Below, in pieces: positions 12,064 through 23,613 of a stretch of DNA of 64,000 nucleotides. The position numbers and the translations under genes were made by a program. Positions within the stretch are counted from its first letter, which is position 1; every line of letters begins with the position of its first letter. The DNA is from Ochotona curzoniae (lineage: Eukaryota; Chordata; Mammalia; Lagomorpha; Ochotonidae), in assembly GCF_017591425.1 (NCBI RefSeq), contig NW_024464918.1, positions 26,254,001 through 26,318,000 of the forward strand, read 5' to 3'. The notes under the pieces were generated by a model that saw only the letters and a list, made by a program, of their open reading frames with translations, searched no databases and had not been told where the DNA came from.

Positions 12064-12800
12064 TCCCCAAAGTGGAAAGAAAGCCAACATATGTCTGAGC
12101 CCCTTCAGCGTCTCCTCTGACCTCCTGGGAGTTTAGTGGTACCCAGCTATGTGCCCAAGGTCTTCTCACTGTACACCCACGGAGCAATCAGGCAGCCCTC
12201 GTGTTCTCATTCCCAGCCCTGACAGTCACTATTCTTTCTAGTTCACAAGGGTGACCACTCAGATTCACACTAGATAGGCAACTTTCTCAGTGCCACCCAC
12301 TGAGGGAAGGACAGAGCCAGGAGCCCAGGGAGGTCCTACCCCTAAGTCCTTCCAGATGAAGCTGTCTCTTGTCCAGGGGAAGGGATGTGCACCTGGGAGA
12401 GCCTGATGCAGCAAAGCACATAAGGATCTGTATTCACAGTCCCAATGCTGACCTGGCGTGAGGTCACAGACAGGCAACAACCTGCTATGTCTCCATCAAC
12501 CAGCAGATGCCCATACAGAGGCCTCAGTCACTTGGAAGGGACATTCCTGCCCTGAGGGAATCTGAGCCAATAAACTGCATAGAATGCAGGATTAGACCAG
12601 AGAGAGCAACAAAAACTATGGAGAGGAAGCATGAGAGCAGGTCCACTTCCTCATGTGAGACACCAACTTTACAGGACTCTGGTGCTGAGCCACTGAAGTA
12701 AGTGGCAGAGAGTAGTGAACTCCAGTCAATGAAAGGGATGATGATGCCCTAAACTGTGCACACACAGGCTGTGATAAAAGAGCTTTTAAAAGCAATCCTG
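12064..12800. other. Intergenic, nothing recognised
   Basis: Unique-looking sequence with no gene or repeat signature. Confidence 0.4.
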
Positions 12801-13143
12801 GGGGCCCGGCGCGGTGGCGCAAGTGGTTAAGTCCTCGCCTTGCACGCCCGGGATCCCATATGGGCGTCGGTTCTAATCCCGGCAGCCCCGCTTCCCTTCC
12901 AGCTCCCTGCCTGTGGCCTGGGAAAGCAGTCGAGGACGGCCCAAAGCTTTGGGACCCTGCACCCGCGTGGGAGACCCGGAAGAGGCTCCTGGCTTCGGAT
13001 CGGCATAGTATCGGCCCGTTGCGCTCACTTGGGGAGTGAATCATCGGACGGAAGATCTTCCTCTCTGTCTCTCCTCTCTGTATATCCGCCTTTCCAATAA
13101 AAAAATAATAAAAATAAATCTTAAAAAAAAAAAAAAAAAAAAA
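12801..13143 (+). repeat. Young full-length CSINE with clean target-site duplication
   Basis: Starts GGGGCCCGGCGCGGTGGCGC, with intact A box and B box (GGTTCTAATCC), CpG-rich body, TTTCCAATAAAAAAATAATA tail and long poly-A. AGCAATCCTGGG flanks both ends (12791-12802 and 13144-13155). It is nearly identical to the copies at 29287, 53515 and 58865. Confidence 0.95.
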
Positions 13144-13152
13144 AGCAATCCT

Positions 13153-13408
13153 GGGCCCAGTGCAGTAGCCTAGCGACTAGTCCTCGCTTTGCACTGGATC
13201 CCATACAGATGCCTATTCATATTCCCGGCAGCCCTGCTTCCATTCCAGCTCCCTGCTGTGGTCTGGGAAAGCAGTCACAGACAGCCCAAAGCCTTGGGAC
13301 CCTGCACCTGTGTGGGAGATCCGGAAGAAGCTCCTGGCTCCTGGCTTTGGATTGGCTCAACTCCACCAGTTGCGACCACTTGGGGAGTGAATCAGTGGAC
13401 GGAACATC

Positions 13409-13460
<52 letters not shown>

Positions 13461-13530
13461 TCTCTCTGTATATCTGACTGCCCCTCCCAAAAAATCCTAA
13501 AAATAAATAAATAAATAAAAATTTTAAAGC
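13153..13530 (+). repeat. CSINE with expanded (CT)n
   Basis: Starts GGGCCCAGTGCAGTAGCC immediately after the previous copy's target duplication. The CTCTCT region of the 3' body has grown into a roughly 48-base CT microsatellite (13411-13459). The tail is (AAAT)n. Confidence 0.9.
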
Positions 13531-13552
13531 AGTCCTAACAAGTACAATATTG

Positions 13553-13665
13553 CGTCAAAATTTTTGTGGAGAAATAGAATGGAAAAAATAAGTCTGTTCC
13601 AGTGCAAAACATTTTTAAAATATATGTTTTGAGGTATCTCTAAGAAGTTCATGAATAACATCTAT
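13553..13665. repeat. Possible mariner-derived MITE remnant
   Basis: Shows CAAAATTTTTGTGGAGAAAT and GAGGTATCTCTAAGAAGTTC, resembling the palindromic element at 53942-54060. Diverged. Confidence 0.35.
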
Positions 13666-16600
13666 TAATGAAAAGCTATGCAGATTTCAAACTTCTAACA
13701 CCAAAACAAACTCCTCATTCCATTTTCCACAGATTTTCTGGAGTGGCCTCATGCTAAATGAGTGCCAGAGAGGAACACCTCCTAGTCCCCCTTACTGGCT
13801 CCCTCAACCCCCCCCCCCACGCCCTGGGCTAGAGCAGTCAGGGAGGGCCTCCTGGAGGAGACGCCCTGGCAGCCTGTTGTCAGTTTGCTGGCCGAGGCTT
13901 CTTCTTTGCCGTGAAGCTCCAAACACAAGACAGAAGCAGAGCCTAAGGGGCCAAGCTGCCTGCTAATGTGGTTAGCTGAGGTCTGCCTTATCAATGAGCA
14001 GAGCAGGGCCTCAGACCCTTGTGAGGCTGACTGCTGGGCCTGCGCTGTCAGAGTGGGAGGGGGCAGGAAGGCCTGGGGGAGCACCGGGTATTTGTTATGG
14101 GGTGAAGAGGAAGCTGTAAGTGGTCCTCTGCCCTCCATTAACAGCAGGACAGAGTCAGGCTGGAGCCACCAGCTTCAGAAGCAGCCCTGTTTTTAAACAC
14201 ACATGGCTGGCCCGGGCCTTTTAACCCCACAGCACCCCAGGGTTCCTGCAGGAAGAAAACAGTAGCCTTTGGTCTGAAACTCGGCAGCTGGGGTGTAGCT
14301 TCAGGCACTGCTTTTCGGCTTAGAAACAAACAGAAGATAAGGACACTGTGATAAAAGGGACTGGACTTCATAATGGACCATTCAGAGGCTGGCGGCCTGG
14401 CTAGTTATAAATTGTTATTTGTCAGATTCCTTACCAAACATCCACAAAGCCAGGAGCAAGACACAAACACAGATGGCTCCATGCTGCCCAGGAATATAGT
14501 TTGTTCGAGCCATGAGTCCCTCATGGGCACCTGGTCATTGGTCCACACCTGCTCCCAACACCAAAAGCCCCCTCAGAGTGTGAGCTTTCCAGCAGTACAG
14601 ATGTGGCCCTGTGCCCCCTGTCTACTCCAAGCCTCCCCCAGGACATTCTGTAGGCACCTCTTCTAAACAACCTTGGGAAACACAAGGAAGAGCTTATTCA
14701 CTGGAGCCCCCTCTCTGCATAGATGCACCCCACCTAAGACCCTGGGCTGTTTCTGGAGCTCCCACACTCCACATGCTACCCTCCACAGAGCGGCTGGGAT
14801 ACTATGGCTCTTCCCCTTCTACCATTCATCCCATGGGCAGTAACTCCCAGCCACCCCATCTGACCCTGGAATATCATGCAGCACAGAGCTGAGGTAGAAC
14901 AGGCAGCATGGAAAATGGCTGCCACCATGGAAAAATATGAGTGTCAAGGACAGGCATCTGGGAAGCAGTCTGATCTCAGCTCTGACCACAGGCATGAAGA
15001 TGGGTACCTGGGACAAGGAGAGCCCAAAGGCCTCCTGGGGACCTGATCATACCTACTGGTAGGCTGCTAAGACACTGCTTCCCCAGTCCCCATGTCACTA
15101 TCACCTCCTTTCACTCTGAGGCCTGGGTTCAACACCCAGGCTACAGTGTGGCATCTGCAGAGCCTGTCATACCGTGGAGGCAGTGGCCAGGCTCTGTGAG
15201 GAAGGGCAGCTGGACCTGCATCCCCAGACCTCAGAGAAAAAGCAGGGAGTGAATGCATTCACAATACAGCTCACATGACTACCCAGATACCGGCTGCTAC
15301 TCCTACCCACTGAGGCCTTGCCCAGACAGAGCCTTTGGCTCTGCATCTACAGAAGCAGGGCTCTGCTCAGTTCCCCTCTCCCTGCTACACACAATCCTCT
15401 CAGACTGTCCAGAAAACCACAGGCAAGACACGATAGCTGTCTCCGTAGGAAGCAGGCCCACAAGGACCCAACAACAGATGTGGGGCAGGATCAGACTCTC
15501 CAGGCTTGTAGGAAGCTGTGTGGAAGGAGGCCCGTCCCCGGCCCAGGAGTGATTGCTAACAGACTGTGCTCCATCCTTCCACACGTGCCGCATCCACCAA
15601 CTGGAAAAAACGTTAAATCGACTATGGAGCAGGAAGCAGACATAAAGGGCCCTGCCTGCACACATACTCTTCTTGTTAGCTTAGCAGGGGAAGAAAGCCA
15701 GTGGTGAGGATTTCTAATTAAAAAGGAGGATTAATAACTGCCTCCCAAGGCCAAGGCACAGGCCAGAGTTAACCCTCGCAGCTCCAGGGCGGGGTGCATG
15801 GCTCTCAAAGCTTTCAGTGCCTTGCTGGGTAAACGGCAAACATCATGAACAGAAGAGGGGATGAAGGCAATGCAGGAGGCACAGGGGCAAGAGGAGAGGA
15901 AAGAAAGCCAGGAGGAGGAGAACTCAAGGCAAGGCCACCGCCCAGCAACACTGTACTGGAGAAGGCTGGGGACCCTGCAAACTTGGGACAGGTGGCTTCA
16001 GGTCTCAGGCCTTACATTCCCATCTGTGTGACCCTGGGAGTACCCTGGTCTCGGTCTCAGTTTTTCTTGTCTAGGAAACAGGGAGATGACTGTGGCAGCA
16101 GCTAGTGAGAGCACAGGAAGTATATCTGCTTGCTGAAGACCTTGTAATTTCTTGAACACGAATGCCACCAACAGCTGCTCCCTTTGTTGCGGTCCCCCCG
16201 CCGTCCCTACCTTTTTTCTTGTTTCACTAATGCTATTAAAGTAGTTTCATGAGCACCCTCCAGTCTCAACAGATCCAAGGCAGCTATTTCCCCTCGTGAA
16301 ACAGAAACGGACGGTACACCCTCCTCCAAGACACTGACTTCAAAGCGTGTGCGTTTGGGGGACGGGGGAGTAAGCTACAACTCAATCCTTATAGACTAGG
16401 CCCTTCCCCACCTCCACCCCTCCAAGTCAGTGGAGCAGGAAAATGTGACACCCCACATGTCCTTTAGGGAAACAAGCCCACTGAGAGGGCGAGAGCAGAG
16501 GAGAGTGCATGCCAGACAATAGGTCCTGGGTCTCTCTCATTGTCTCCCTCCCATTGTTCCTGTGCAGGACATCTGACTCTAGATTAAATTGTGACTTGGG

Positions 16601-16760
16601 TAGAACCTTATTGACAGTCTGACCCTGGGATACCCATTTTCCATTTCTTTTCCTCCAAGTCTACATGAGGAGGAATAAGCAGGAAGAAAACAAAATGATC
16701 CTTTCTAAAGCAAAAGCGGTTCTTTGGGAGGTGGTCACTCCAGTCCTAGAAGTGCCCCTC
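13666..16760. other. SINE-free intergenic stretch
   Basis: About 3.1 kb without a SINE. It includes an 11-base C run at 13808-13818 and GC-moderate sequence from about 13780 to 15560. Open frames up to 129 aa overlap on both strands and show no domain. No gene is supported. Confidence 0.45.
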
Positions 16761-16761
16761 T

Positions 16762-16965
16762 TGGGGCAGGTAGTGTGGATGTGAGGCAGTGGAGGGCTCT
16801 CCTCCTGCAATGCTAGCATCCCAGATGAGTACCAGTTGCCTCCATCATGATCCAGCTCCCTGCTAATGTACTTGGGGAGACTGCAGAGGCTGGACCAAGT
16901 GCTTGAACTGCTGCATGGCCCAGTCCTGAACATTGCAGCCATTTTGGGAGTAATGCAACAGAATG
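16762..16965 (+). repeat. Old CSINE, degenerate
   Basis: GCTAGCATCCCAGATGAGTA, ATCCAGCTCCCTGCTAATGT and TTGCAGCCATTTTGGGAGTA show the family order, without a clear tail. Confidence 0.6.
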
Positions 16966-17424
16966 CAGTTCTGACTTCCTCCTCACAACTCAAGTGCCAT
17001 TAGGCAGCCAGTATGGAGATCTGTACTAGGCACACACAGGTGTGCAACCTCTTCTCCCTCACTTGCACCACACATTCTGACTGAGACACAGGACTCAGTA
17101 CCTGCCACACAACCAGGGCCTTAGCCAACAGGTGTGGAATAAAAAAATGCAAGTGTAGATTCTGCTGCCAAGGATCACACTCCCAGCCATGATGCAACCA
17201 CCAGGCAGAGATGTCAGCAGAGCCTGAGCCAGCCACATGCACTTCCATGTCCGGTCCCAGACTGGATTTTCCTGGTGGAATCACCAGACCAGGCCTGGCC
17301 TGTGAATGTGGCATGGATGGCTCCGTCTGGCGACTCACGCCACATGGGTGAGGGAAGAGCAACTCACCTGGATCAGGGTGGTCGTGACAGTAACCCACAC
17401 ATGTGGGCAGTGACAGGCCATCTT

Positions 17425-17530
17425 CACAACAGCCTATAAAGTAGGTAATACTACTCCAATTTTACAGACAAATAAACCAGAGTAGAGAGTGGGGAAAGAA
17501 CTTGCCCAGGTTGCACAGTGCCACTGTCTC
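17425..17530 (-). repeat. MIR fragment, antisense
   Basis: AAGTAGGTAATACTACTCCA, ATTTTACAGACAAATAAACC and GAACTTGCCCAGGTTGCACA follow antisense MIR order. Confidence 0.65.
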
Positions 17531-17659
17531 CTCACCTCCATAAGCTCGAGTCTCCCCCTGCTGCCAGCTGTGTTCTGCAGGCCTAGCCTATCACATCCTT
17601 GGTACCTCCTCACACCTGCTCAGGTACTGCCCTTGACCTAGACAGGCCTTCCTATCTTT

Positions 17660-17982
17660 CTTTTTTTTTTTTTTTCCAAGTTTTACATTTATTTGAAAAA
17701 TAAAGTTACAGAGAAGGAGAGGGAACAGAGAGCTTCCATCTGCTGGTCTACTCCCCAGATAGATACGATGGCTAGAGCTGAGCTGATCTGAAGCCAGAAA
17801 CCAGAAGCCAGGAGCTCCCACATGGGTGTGAGGGCTCAAGGACTTGAGCCATTCTCTGCTGTTTTACCAAATCATAAGCAGGGAGCTAGATCAGAAGTGG
17901 AGCAGCCAGAACATAAAGCTGTGACCATATGGGATGTTGGCACCACAGGTGGAGGCTTAGTCTATTGTACCATGGTACTGGA
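17660..17982 (-). repeat. CSINE, old type
   Basis: Antisense: T-rich tail, ATTTATTTGAAAAATAAAG, body, then CCATGGTACTGGACCC. Flanked by AGGCCTTCCTATC on both sides (target duplication). Confidence 0.85.
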
Positions 17983-17989
17983 CCCAGGC

Positions 17990-18955
17990 CTTCCTATCGT
18001 TGTCCACCCTTCATCTTCCAATGCTTTACTCATATGCCATTCCATTCTGAATTGACCTAAGTCTTTCTCGCTGCCTGGGCAGAGCCATGACTCCCTTCTT
18101 GGTTGGTGCCCGCTGAGCCTAACATCATGACACTATTTGCCATGCTCACCAGGAGCACTGGAGTCATTTGCGATCATATATCTGGCACCAGCAAGAACTC
18201 TATACATAGCCAAAAGTGAGGCAAAATGCAACACACAGTACCCAGAAGGACAAGAGACAGAAGCAAGCTCCCTGGCTGGAGTCAGGCCCCTTCTCCAGCC
18301 CACTTGCTCACATGGATGCAGCTGAGCAACAAGATTGGAATGAGGCTAAGGCTCCTTGAGTGGTTCTGGGCAGGCTCCAGGCTCAGGGAGAGCCAGCGTG
18401 GCTCCCTCAGTGCCCTCTCTGTAGTAGTGAACTCCTGGTCAACCTCCCACAGTTTAAGGACACTTGCTTCTGGGCAGGCAGGGCTTATAGCTATGGTTCA
18501 GTCTACCCTGCAGTTCCTTTGGGCCTCTCAACATTTGCTGACCTCCTCTCTGTGGACCTCACTGACACCTGTGTCACAAGGAAGCCTGAGAACCAGTCAC
18601 TTCCTGGGTTTGTCCTCAAGCCCATGAACTATCATGGGGGACTTGGAGCAGGAAGTCACCAACATCCCAAAAGGCCTGTTTTCTCATATCTCACTGGAGA
18701 ATGCAAGGAAAGCAGAAGTAGACACAAGAGATACCAGATCATGCAGACACCTACACTGGGCTGAGATAGGCAGACATGGGGACCACCCCGATGGCAGAGG
18801 CAGGTCTGCCAGCCTAAGAGTTAACCAAAGGCCTTGGGAACTGCAGGCCAGCCCCCAGCTTCTTTCTGAGACTAGGCACATGCCTCTGAGGGCAGAAAAT
18901 CCTAATTCACTGGCCAAATGGAGCTATTTTATTCTATTTTTCAAAAAAGATTTAT
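17990..18955. other. Intergenic, nothing recognised
   Basis: Unique-looking sequence. Open frames of about 130 aa run through it on the plus strand but continue into the next SINE, so they are not genes. Confidence 0.4.
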
Positions 18956-18958
18956 TCA

Positions 18959-19275
18959 GGGCCTGGCACTATAGCGTAGTGGTTAAGGTCCTCGCCTTGC
19001 ATGTCCGGGATCCTAGGTGGCCACCAGTTCTATTCCCGGCAGGCCTGCTTCCCATCCAGCTCCCTGCCTGTGGCCTGGGAAAGCAGTTGAGGATGGCCCA
19101 AAGCCTTAGGACCCTGCACCTGTGTGGGAGAGCCAGAAGAGCTCCTGATTCCTGGCTCCAGATTGGCTCAGCTCCAGCCACTGCAGTGAACCATGGGATG
19201 GAAGATCTTCATCTCTGTCTTTCCTTATCTCTATATATCTGTCTTTCAATAAAAATAAATAAATCTAAAAAAAAT
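18959..19275 (+). repeat. CSINE
   Basis: Starts GGGCCTGGCACTATAGCG, with B box GTTCTATTCCC, GGCCTGGGAAAGCAGTTGAG and a (AAAT)n tail. Slightly shortened near the 3' body. Confidence 0.9.
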
Positions 19276-19327
19276 ATTCATTCATTTACTTGACAGGAAG
19301 AAAGACAAAGGAAAAGTCAGGTACACA

Positions 19328-19560
19328 GGGCTGGCATTGTGGAACAATGGATTAAGCTATCAACTGCAATACCAGCATCCTACGAGGATGCCAGTTCGAG
19401 TTACAGCTGCTCCCTGGTAGTGCTTGGACAACTGAGAAAGCTCTTGGCTTCTGACTTTGGCCTGGCCCAGCCCTGGACACTGCAGTTATTTAGGGAATAA
19501 ACCAGCAGATAGAAAATCTATCTCTCCTTCTCTCTCATCACCTTTCAAATAAATACATAT
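19328..19560 (+). repeat. Old CSINE, internally deleted
   Basis: GGGCTGGCATTGTGGAACAA head, CCAGTTCGAGTTACAGCTGC, and an old-type tail CACCTTTCAAATAAATACAT. Confidence 0.8.
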
Positions 19561-19564
19561 TTGG

Positions 19565-19840
19565 GTTTTTTTTTCAAAATGGAGGTACAGAGAGAAAGGA
19601 AAAGATATTGTCTGTCTACTGGTTCTCTCCCCAAATACCTACAACAGCTAGAATTAGGACTGTCTGAAGCAAAAAGCCAGGAATTCCATCTCTGTCTCCC
19701 AAATAGAGTAAAAACCCATGGGCTGGGCCACCGTTCATTGCTTCTCAGCAGCATAAGCAGGGATATGGACTAGAACCAAGTACTCTCATTGGGAATGCAG
19801 GCATCTCACCCAACAACTTAAATCATTACATTGTAGAACC
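19565..19840 (-). repeat. Old CSINE, antisense
   Basis: T-rich tail, AAAATGGAGGTACAGAGAGA, AAGCAGGGATATGGACTAGA. Forms a tail-to-tail inverted pair with the preceding copy. Confidence 0.7.
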
Positions 19841-20049
19841 TGCCTCAAATTGAGGAACCTTGAAAATGGAAAGCAGCCACAGTTATACACCAGGCTGGCC
19901 CCAGACAAACTGTGAAGTCTGGTCTTTGTGCCCAGTGTGTTGTGCACAGGGGGTGCTTCTCTGAAGGCAAAGTTGGCAATGATCTGAGATTCAAACTTAA
20001 GAGTTCTTATTAAAACAATTCCTAAAGAAATGGCCACTTCTGGTTGATG

Positions 20050-20978
20050 GGAAAAATCAGATGGTGGAATAAAGTAAGAACATATTTAAACAGATGGGGA
20101 ATCATTAGCCAAGATAAAGCAGAGAGGACATAATCCCAGAAAATAGGAGGGGACAGGCCAATGGCCGAAGGACATCTGGAAACCCATGGACACAGGAAAG
20201 CAGCAGAGAGAGCAGTGTTGCAATGACCAGATATACCAGCAGTGGTTGGTGATCAGTGATCAGAGCTCTACCAGTGGCCAGGTCCAAGTGGCCCTCAGAC
20301 CTAATGTTGGCCATCAGGTTCCAGTAAGACCAGCACCACCAAACCAGTGATTTAGGACAGCTGTGTCTCCGTAATCTTACTGCTCAAACTAGGAGTGAGA
20401 TAAAGGCTGTGCAGGAAACAGTGCAGCCAAGCACAGGATCACAGGTGAGTCAGGAGCTGGGGCTACAGACACCATGGTAGAAACCTAATACAAGAGCCGG
20501 AACTGAAACTTGCTGGAGGGAATGGCACAAGTGACTGCATGCGAAGAACCAGGTACCAAATACAAGCAGTAAAATCAACCTGTAGACCAGTGAACAACAC
20601 AGCTTAGAAACCAGCCCTAAGGAGAGGAATCTGCTAACCAGAAGAGCAATGACCAAGAGCAAAAGATGAGACAGAGGTACAATGAATATTACTCCACAAA
20701 GGAGCAAAAGCCTTTGTCAACCTCAGAGCTAACTGAAAAAGACATCGAGGAAATGGGGGATAAAGAATTTTAAGAACTGGTTATAAAGCTTCTTAACAAC
20801 AAGAAGAAGCACATATAGGAGTCCAAGGAATTTAAGGAATATGTTATATAGGAAACAGCAGCAATGAATCAAATGAAAACTGATATATTAGAAACTAAGA
20901 ACACAATGGAGCAAATTAAAAATTCAGTGGCAAGACTCAATAATAGAACGAGTGAGGTAAAAGAAAGAATCTCAGAGC
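20050..20978 (+). mobile_element. Lagomorph-type L1: 5' region and start of ORF1
   Basis: A GAGGACATAATCCCAGAAAA-type 5' UTR is followed by ORF1-like coding DNA. Around 20890-20975 one frame reads ETKNTMEQIKNSVARLNNRT and then SEVKERISE, a heptad-rich coiled coil typical of L1 ORF1 protein. Other parts of the frame are broken. A SINE interrupts it at 20979. Confidence 0.65.
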
Positions 20979-21283
20979 CTGACCTGGTAGCCTAGTAGTC
21001 CTTGCTTTGCATACCAGGCACTGGTTCTTGTCCTGGATGTTCCACTTCCCATCCAGCTCCCTCCTTGTGGCCTGAGAAAGCAGTAGAGAATGGGCCAAAG
21101 CCTCGGGACCCTGTTCCCGCGTGGGAGACCCGAGAAGAAGCTCCTGGCTCCTGGCTCCGGATCAGCTCAGCTCTGTGACTATTTGGGGAGTGAACCAGCA
21201 GATGGACAGAAGATCTTTCTCTCTGTCTCTCCTATGTATGTCTGCCTTTCCAATAAAAATATATATATATATTTTTTAAAAGT
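20979..21283 (+). repeat. CSINE inserted in L1
   Basis: CCTGACCTGGTAGCCTAGTA head, CCTGTTCCCGCGTGGGAGAC, tail CTTTCCAATAAAAATATATA. Confidence 0.85.
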
Positions 21284-21720
21284 CTCTTGTTGTAATTTTC
21301 AGTCTTTTAGCTTCAATTCCGTTTATTTTTGCTGTAATTTTTATCAATTTTTGCTATCAATTTTTGTTTTTAGTAAGTCCTTGAGATGCATTATTATATC
21401 ATTTATTTCTATTTTTATAGGCACCTGATGTTATAAATATCCCTCACAATACTGTTTTTGATACATCATATGGGCTTTGATTTTTTTAAATTTTCATTTC
21501 TTCAAAAAAGTTAATTTCTTCAGTGACACATAAATCATATAGTAGCAGCATTTTCTTCAAGAAGGATTTGGAATTTTTTCATTTCTTAAGCAACACATTG
21601 GTCCTTCATTATCATGTTATTTGACTTCTTGTTGTAAATTTTCTATTTTTTCTCCTGCTGTTGATATTTTTATGGCTTTTTATTTAAGGAGATGTATAAT
21701 AATTATGTAATAGAGACTAT
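21284..21720. repeat. T-rich L1-like segment, possibly inverted
   Basis: AT-rich sequence such as GACACATAAATCATATAGTA resembles antisense L1 interior. It could be the inverted 5' part of a twin-primed insertion. Confidence 0.35.
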
Positions 21721-22095
21721 CATATCCAGATGTGAAGACACAATGCAGTTTGCATCCCTATTTCACAATAGATGGACCCCTCAATGAAACTGTTAAATAT
21801 ATATTGACAATGGGATGCTGGACTCTTTCCCACTGTCCATACCTACATTATGAACCCCTCAACGAAACTGTTAAATATATATTGATAATAGGATGCTGGA
21901 CTCTCTCCCATTGTCCATACCTACAATGTCAGGATACATTTAAGTAGCAGAATGATGGACTTATAAAAGTTTTTTGAAGGAATACTGAAATAATACAGGA
22001 GAATTTAGTGGAAGGAGGGGATTAGAGGAGAGAGGAGGGGAAATCCCAGAACCTATGGAACTGTATAATACACTAAAAAAAAAAAAAAAAAGACT
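21721..22095 (+). mobile_element. L1 3' end with 78-bp tandem duplication and poly-A
   Basis: Two 78-bp units start at 21776 and 21854 (both read ACCCCTCAA, then GAAACTGTTAAATATATATT). They are followed by a purine-rich stretch (GGAAGGAGGGGATTAGAGGA), GGAACTGTATAATACAC and a long poly-A. This layout is typical of an L1 3' UTR. Confidence 0.6.
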
Positions 22096-22101
22096 ACTGC
22101 T

Positions 22102-22376
22102 AGGCCAGTGCCATGGTGTAGTACACTGTGCATTCCATATGGATGAGTCCCAGCCACTCTACTTTCCGTCTAGCACTCTGCATGCAGCCTGGGAAAGCAT
22201 GGATGGTCCAAGTCCTTAAGCCCTTGTACCCGTATGGGCGACCTGGAGGAGGCTCCTGGTTTCAGACTAGCTCAGCTCTGGCTGATATGGCCATTTGTGA
22301 AATGAGCTAGTAGATGGAGGATCTTTGTCTCTTCATTCTGTAACTTTGTCTTTCCATTAAAAATAAAATAAACCTT
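22102..22376 (+). repeat. CSINE
   Basis: AGGCCAGTGCCATGGTGTAG head, CCTGGAGGAGGCTCCTGG, tail CTTTCCATTAAAAATAAAAT. Confidence 0.85.
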
Positions 22377-22377
22377 G

Positions 22378-22685
22378 TTTTTTTTTTTTAAGATTTACTT
22401 ATTTTTCTTGGAAAGGTAGAGTTACAGAGACAAAGACACAGACAGAAAGATCTTTAGTGGCCACAACGGCCAGAACTGAGCCGATCTGAAGCCAGAAGCC
22501 AGGATTTTCTTTGAGGTTGCCCATGTAGTTTCAGGGTCCCAAGGCTTTGGGCCATCCTCTATTGCTTTTGCAGGCCACAAGCAGGGACCCAGATGGGAAA
22601 TGGTGCAGCTAGACATGAACCAGGATCCATATGGGATTCCAGACATGCAAGCAAGGATTTAGCTACTTAGCCATTGTGCTGGTCC
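22378..22685 (-). repeat. CSINE, antisense
   Basis: T run, AAGATTTACTTATTTTTC, CAGGCCACAAGCAGGGACCC, ending TTGTGCTGGTCCC. Inverted pair, tail to tail, with 22102-22376. Confidence 0.88.
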
Positions 22686-23350
22686 CAAATAAAATGAATC
22701 TGAAAAGAAAAGAAAAAAAAAAAGGAAAGAAATGGCAGCTTTTCAGAGGGCAGTTGGCCACCATCTCTGAGTCATAAAAGAATTCCATAAACAACTGCAG
22801 TGCCATGTGTCTTCTGCCCAGTGTCCTCTGGGTTCTCTTGCGGATATTGTGCAGAGGGACACTCCCTGGGGCATCTCCTGGTGACGCTTACTGATAACAC
22901 TAAGTAGTCTGGTCTGCAGGGTGATTCCGGGCAATGCCACTCCTTCTCCTTCTAGGGCCTGGAAGAGGCAGGACCTTTACCTATTCTTCAATCCAAGAGT
23001 GGAAGGAGCTCCTGAACCCCATGGACAGTCAAGGGCCAGGGAGGCAGAGCAATCACCCTGAGCCCCATGGAACCCCCAGCTCTGACTTCCAGGTGACACA
23101 AGCTGACATCCCTGAAAGGAAACCGGCAGAGCCACTAAGGGTAGGTGACATACAGGTGGCGGGCCTGGTTTCTTCACCAAGGCAACATCAAGGGGCAACA
23201 GCAACATGTTTTAGAACAAGGGTCTTAGGCTCCCCAACAAGCAGATGCATGATACAGTCCTAATTCAAGTAAACCAGCTCTAAAAGAGGCTTTCAGAACA
23301 ACTAGGCAAAATGAATATGTATCTGCATTTGTTAATATCAAGGAAGTCAT
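22686..23350. other. Intergenic, nothing recognised
   Basis: Unique-looking sequence; an open frame of 109 aa (22934-23263, plus strand) has no recognisable domain. Confidence 0.4.
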
Positions 23351-23354
23351 CCTA

Positions 23355-23450
23355 ATTTTTTTTAAATTAACTTATTTGAAAAGAAAAGTTACAGAGAAAG
23401 AGATCTCCAATTTTCTGGTTCATCCCCTAAATGGCAACAGTGGTCAGGCT
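23355..23450 (-). repeat. CSINE tail fragment, antisense
   Basis: TTAACTTATTTGAAAAGAAA and TTCATCCCCTAAATGGCAAC are the 3' end of an old copy, cut off where a plus-strand fragment begins. Confidence 0.6.
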
Positions 23451-23600
23451 GGCTTCAGATTGGCTCACCTCTGCTATTACAGCCATTTAGGGAGTGAACC
23501 AGCATATGAAAGATCTTTCTGTCTTTCTTCCTCTCTGTAAATCTGATCTGCCTTTTCAATAAAAATAAACAAATAAATAAAATTTCAAAATAAATAAGAC
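23447..23600 (+). repeat. CSINE 3' half
   Basis: Starts mid-body (GGCTTCAGATTGGCTCACC) and ends CTTTTCAATAAAAATAAACA. Confidence 0.8.
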
Positions 23601-23613
23601 TTTTTAAAAAAGA

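Noticed and set aside
12616..13044. 142-aa minus-strand open frame
   Set aside because: Mainly the antisense of the young SINE. Near-identical frames recur at 29381, 53496 and 58817 for the same reason.
12801..13143. Functional tRNA gene at the SINE heads
   Set aside because: A and B boxes are present, but the sequence runs on into the SINE body and cannot be read as a normal tRNA with its 3' stem.
18634..19293. 219-aa plus-strand open frame, the longest in the window
   Set aside because: Its second half is a SINE in sense orientation. The first half has no domain and no splice or promoter context.
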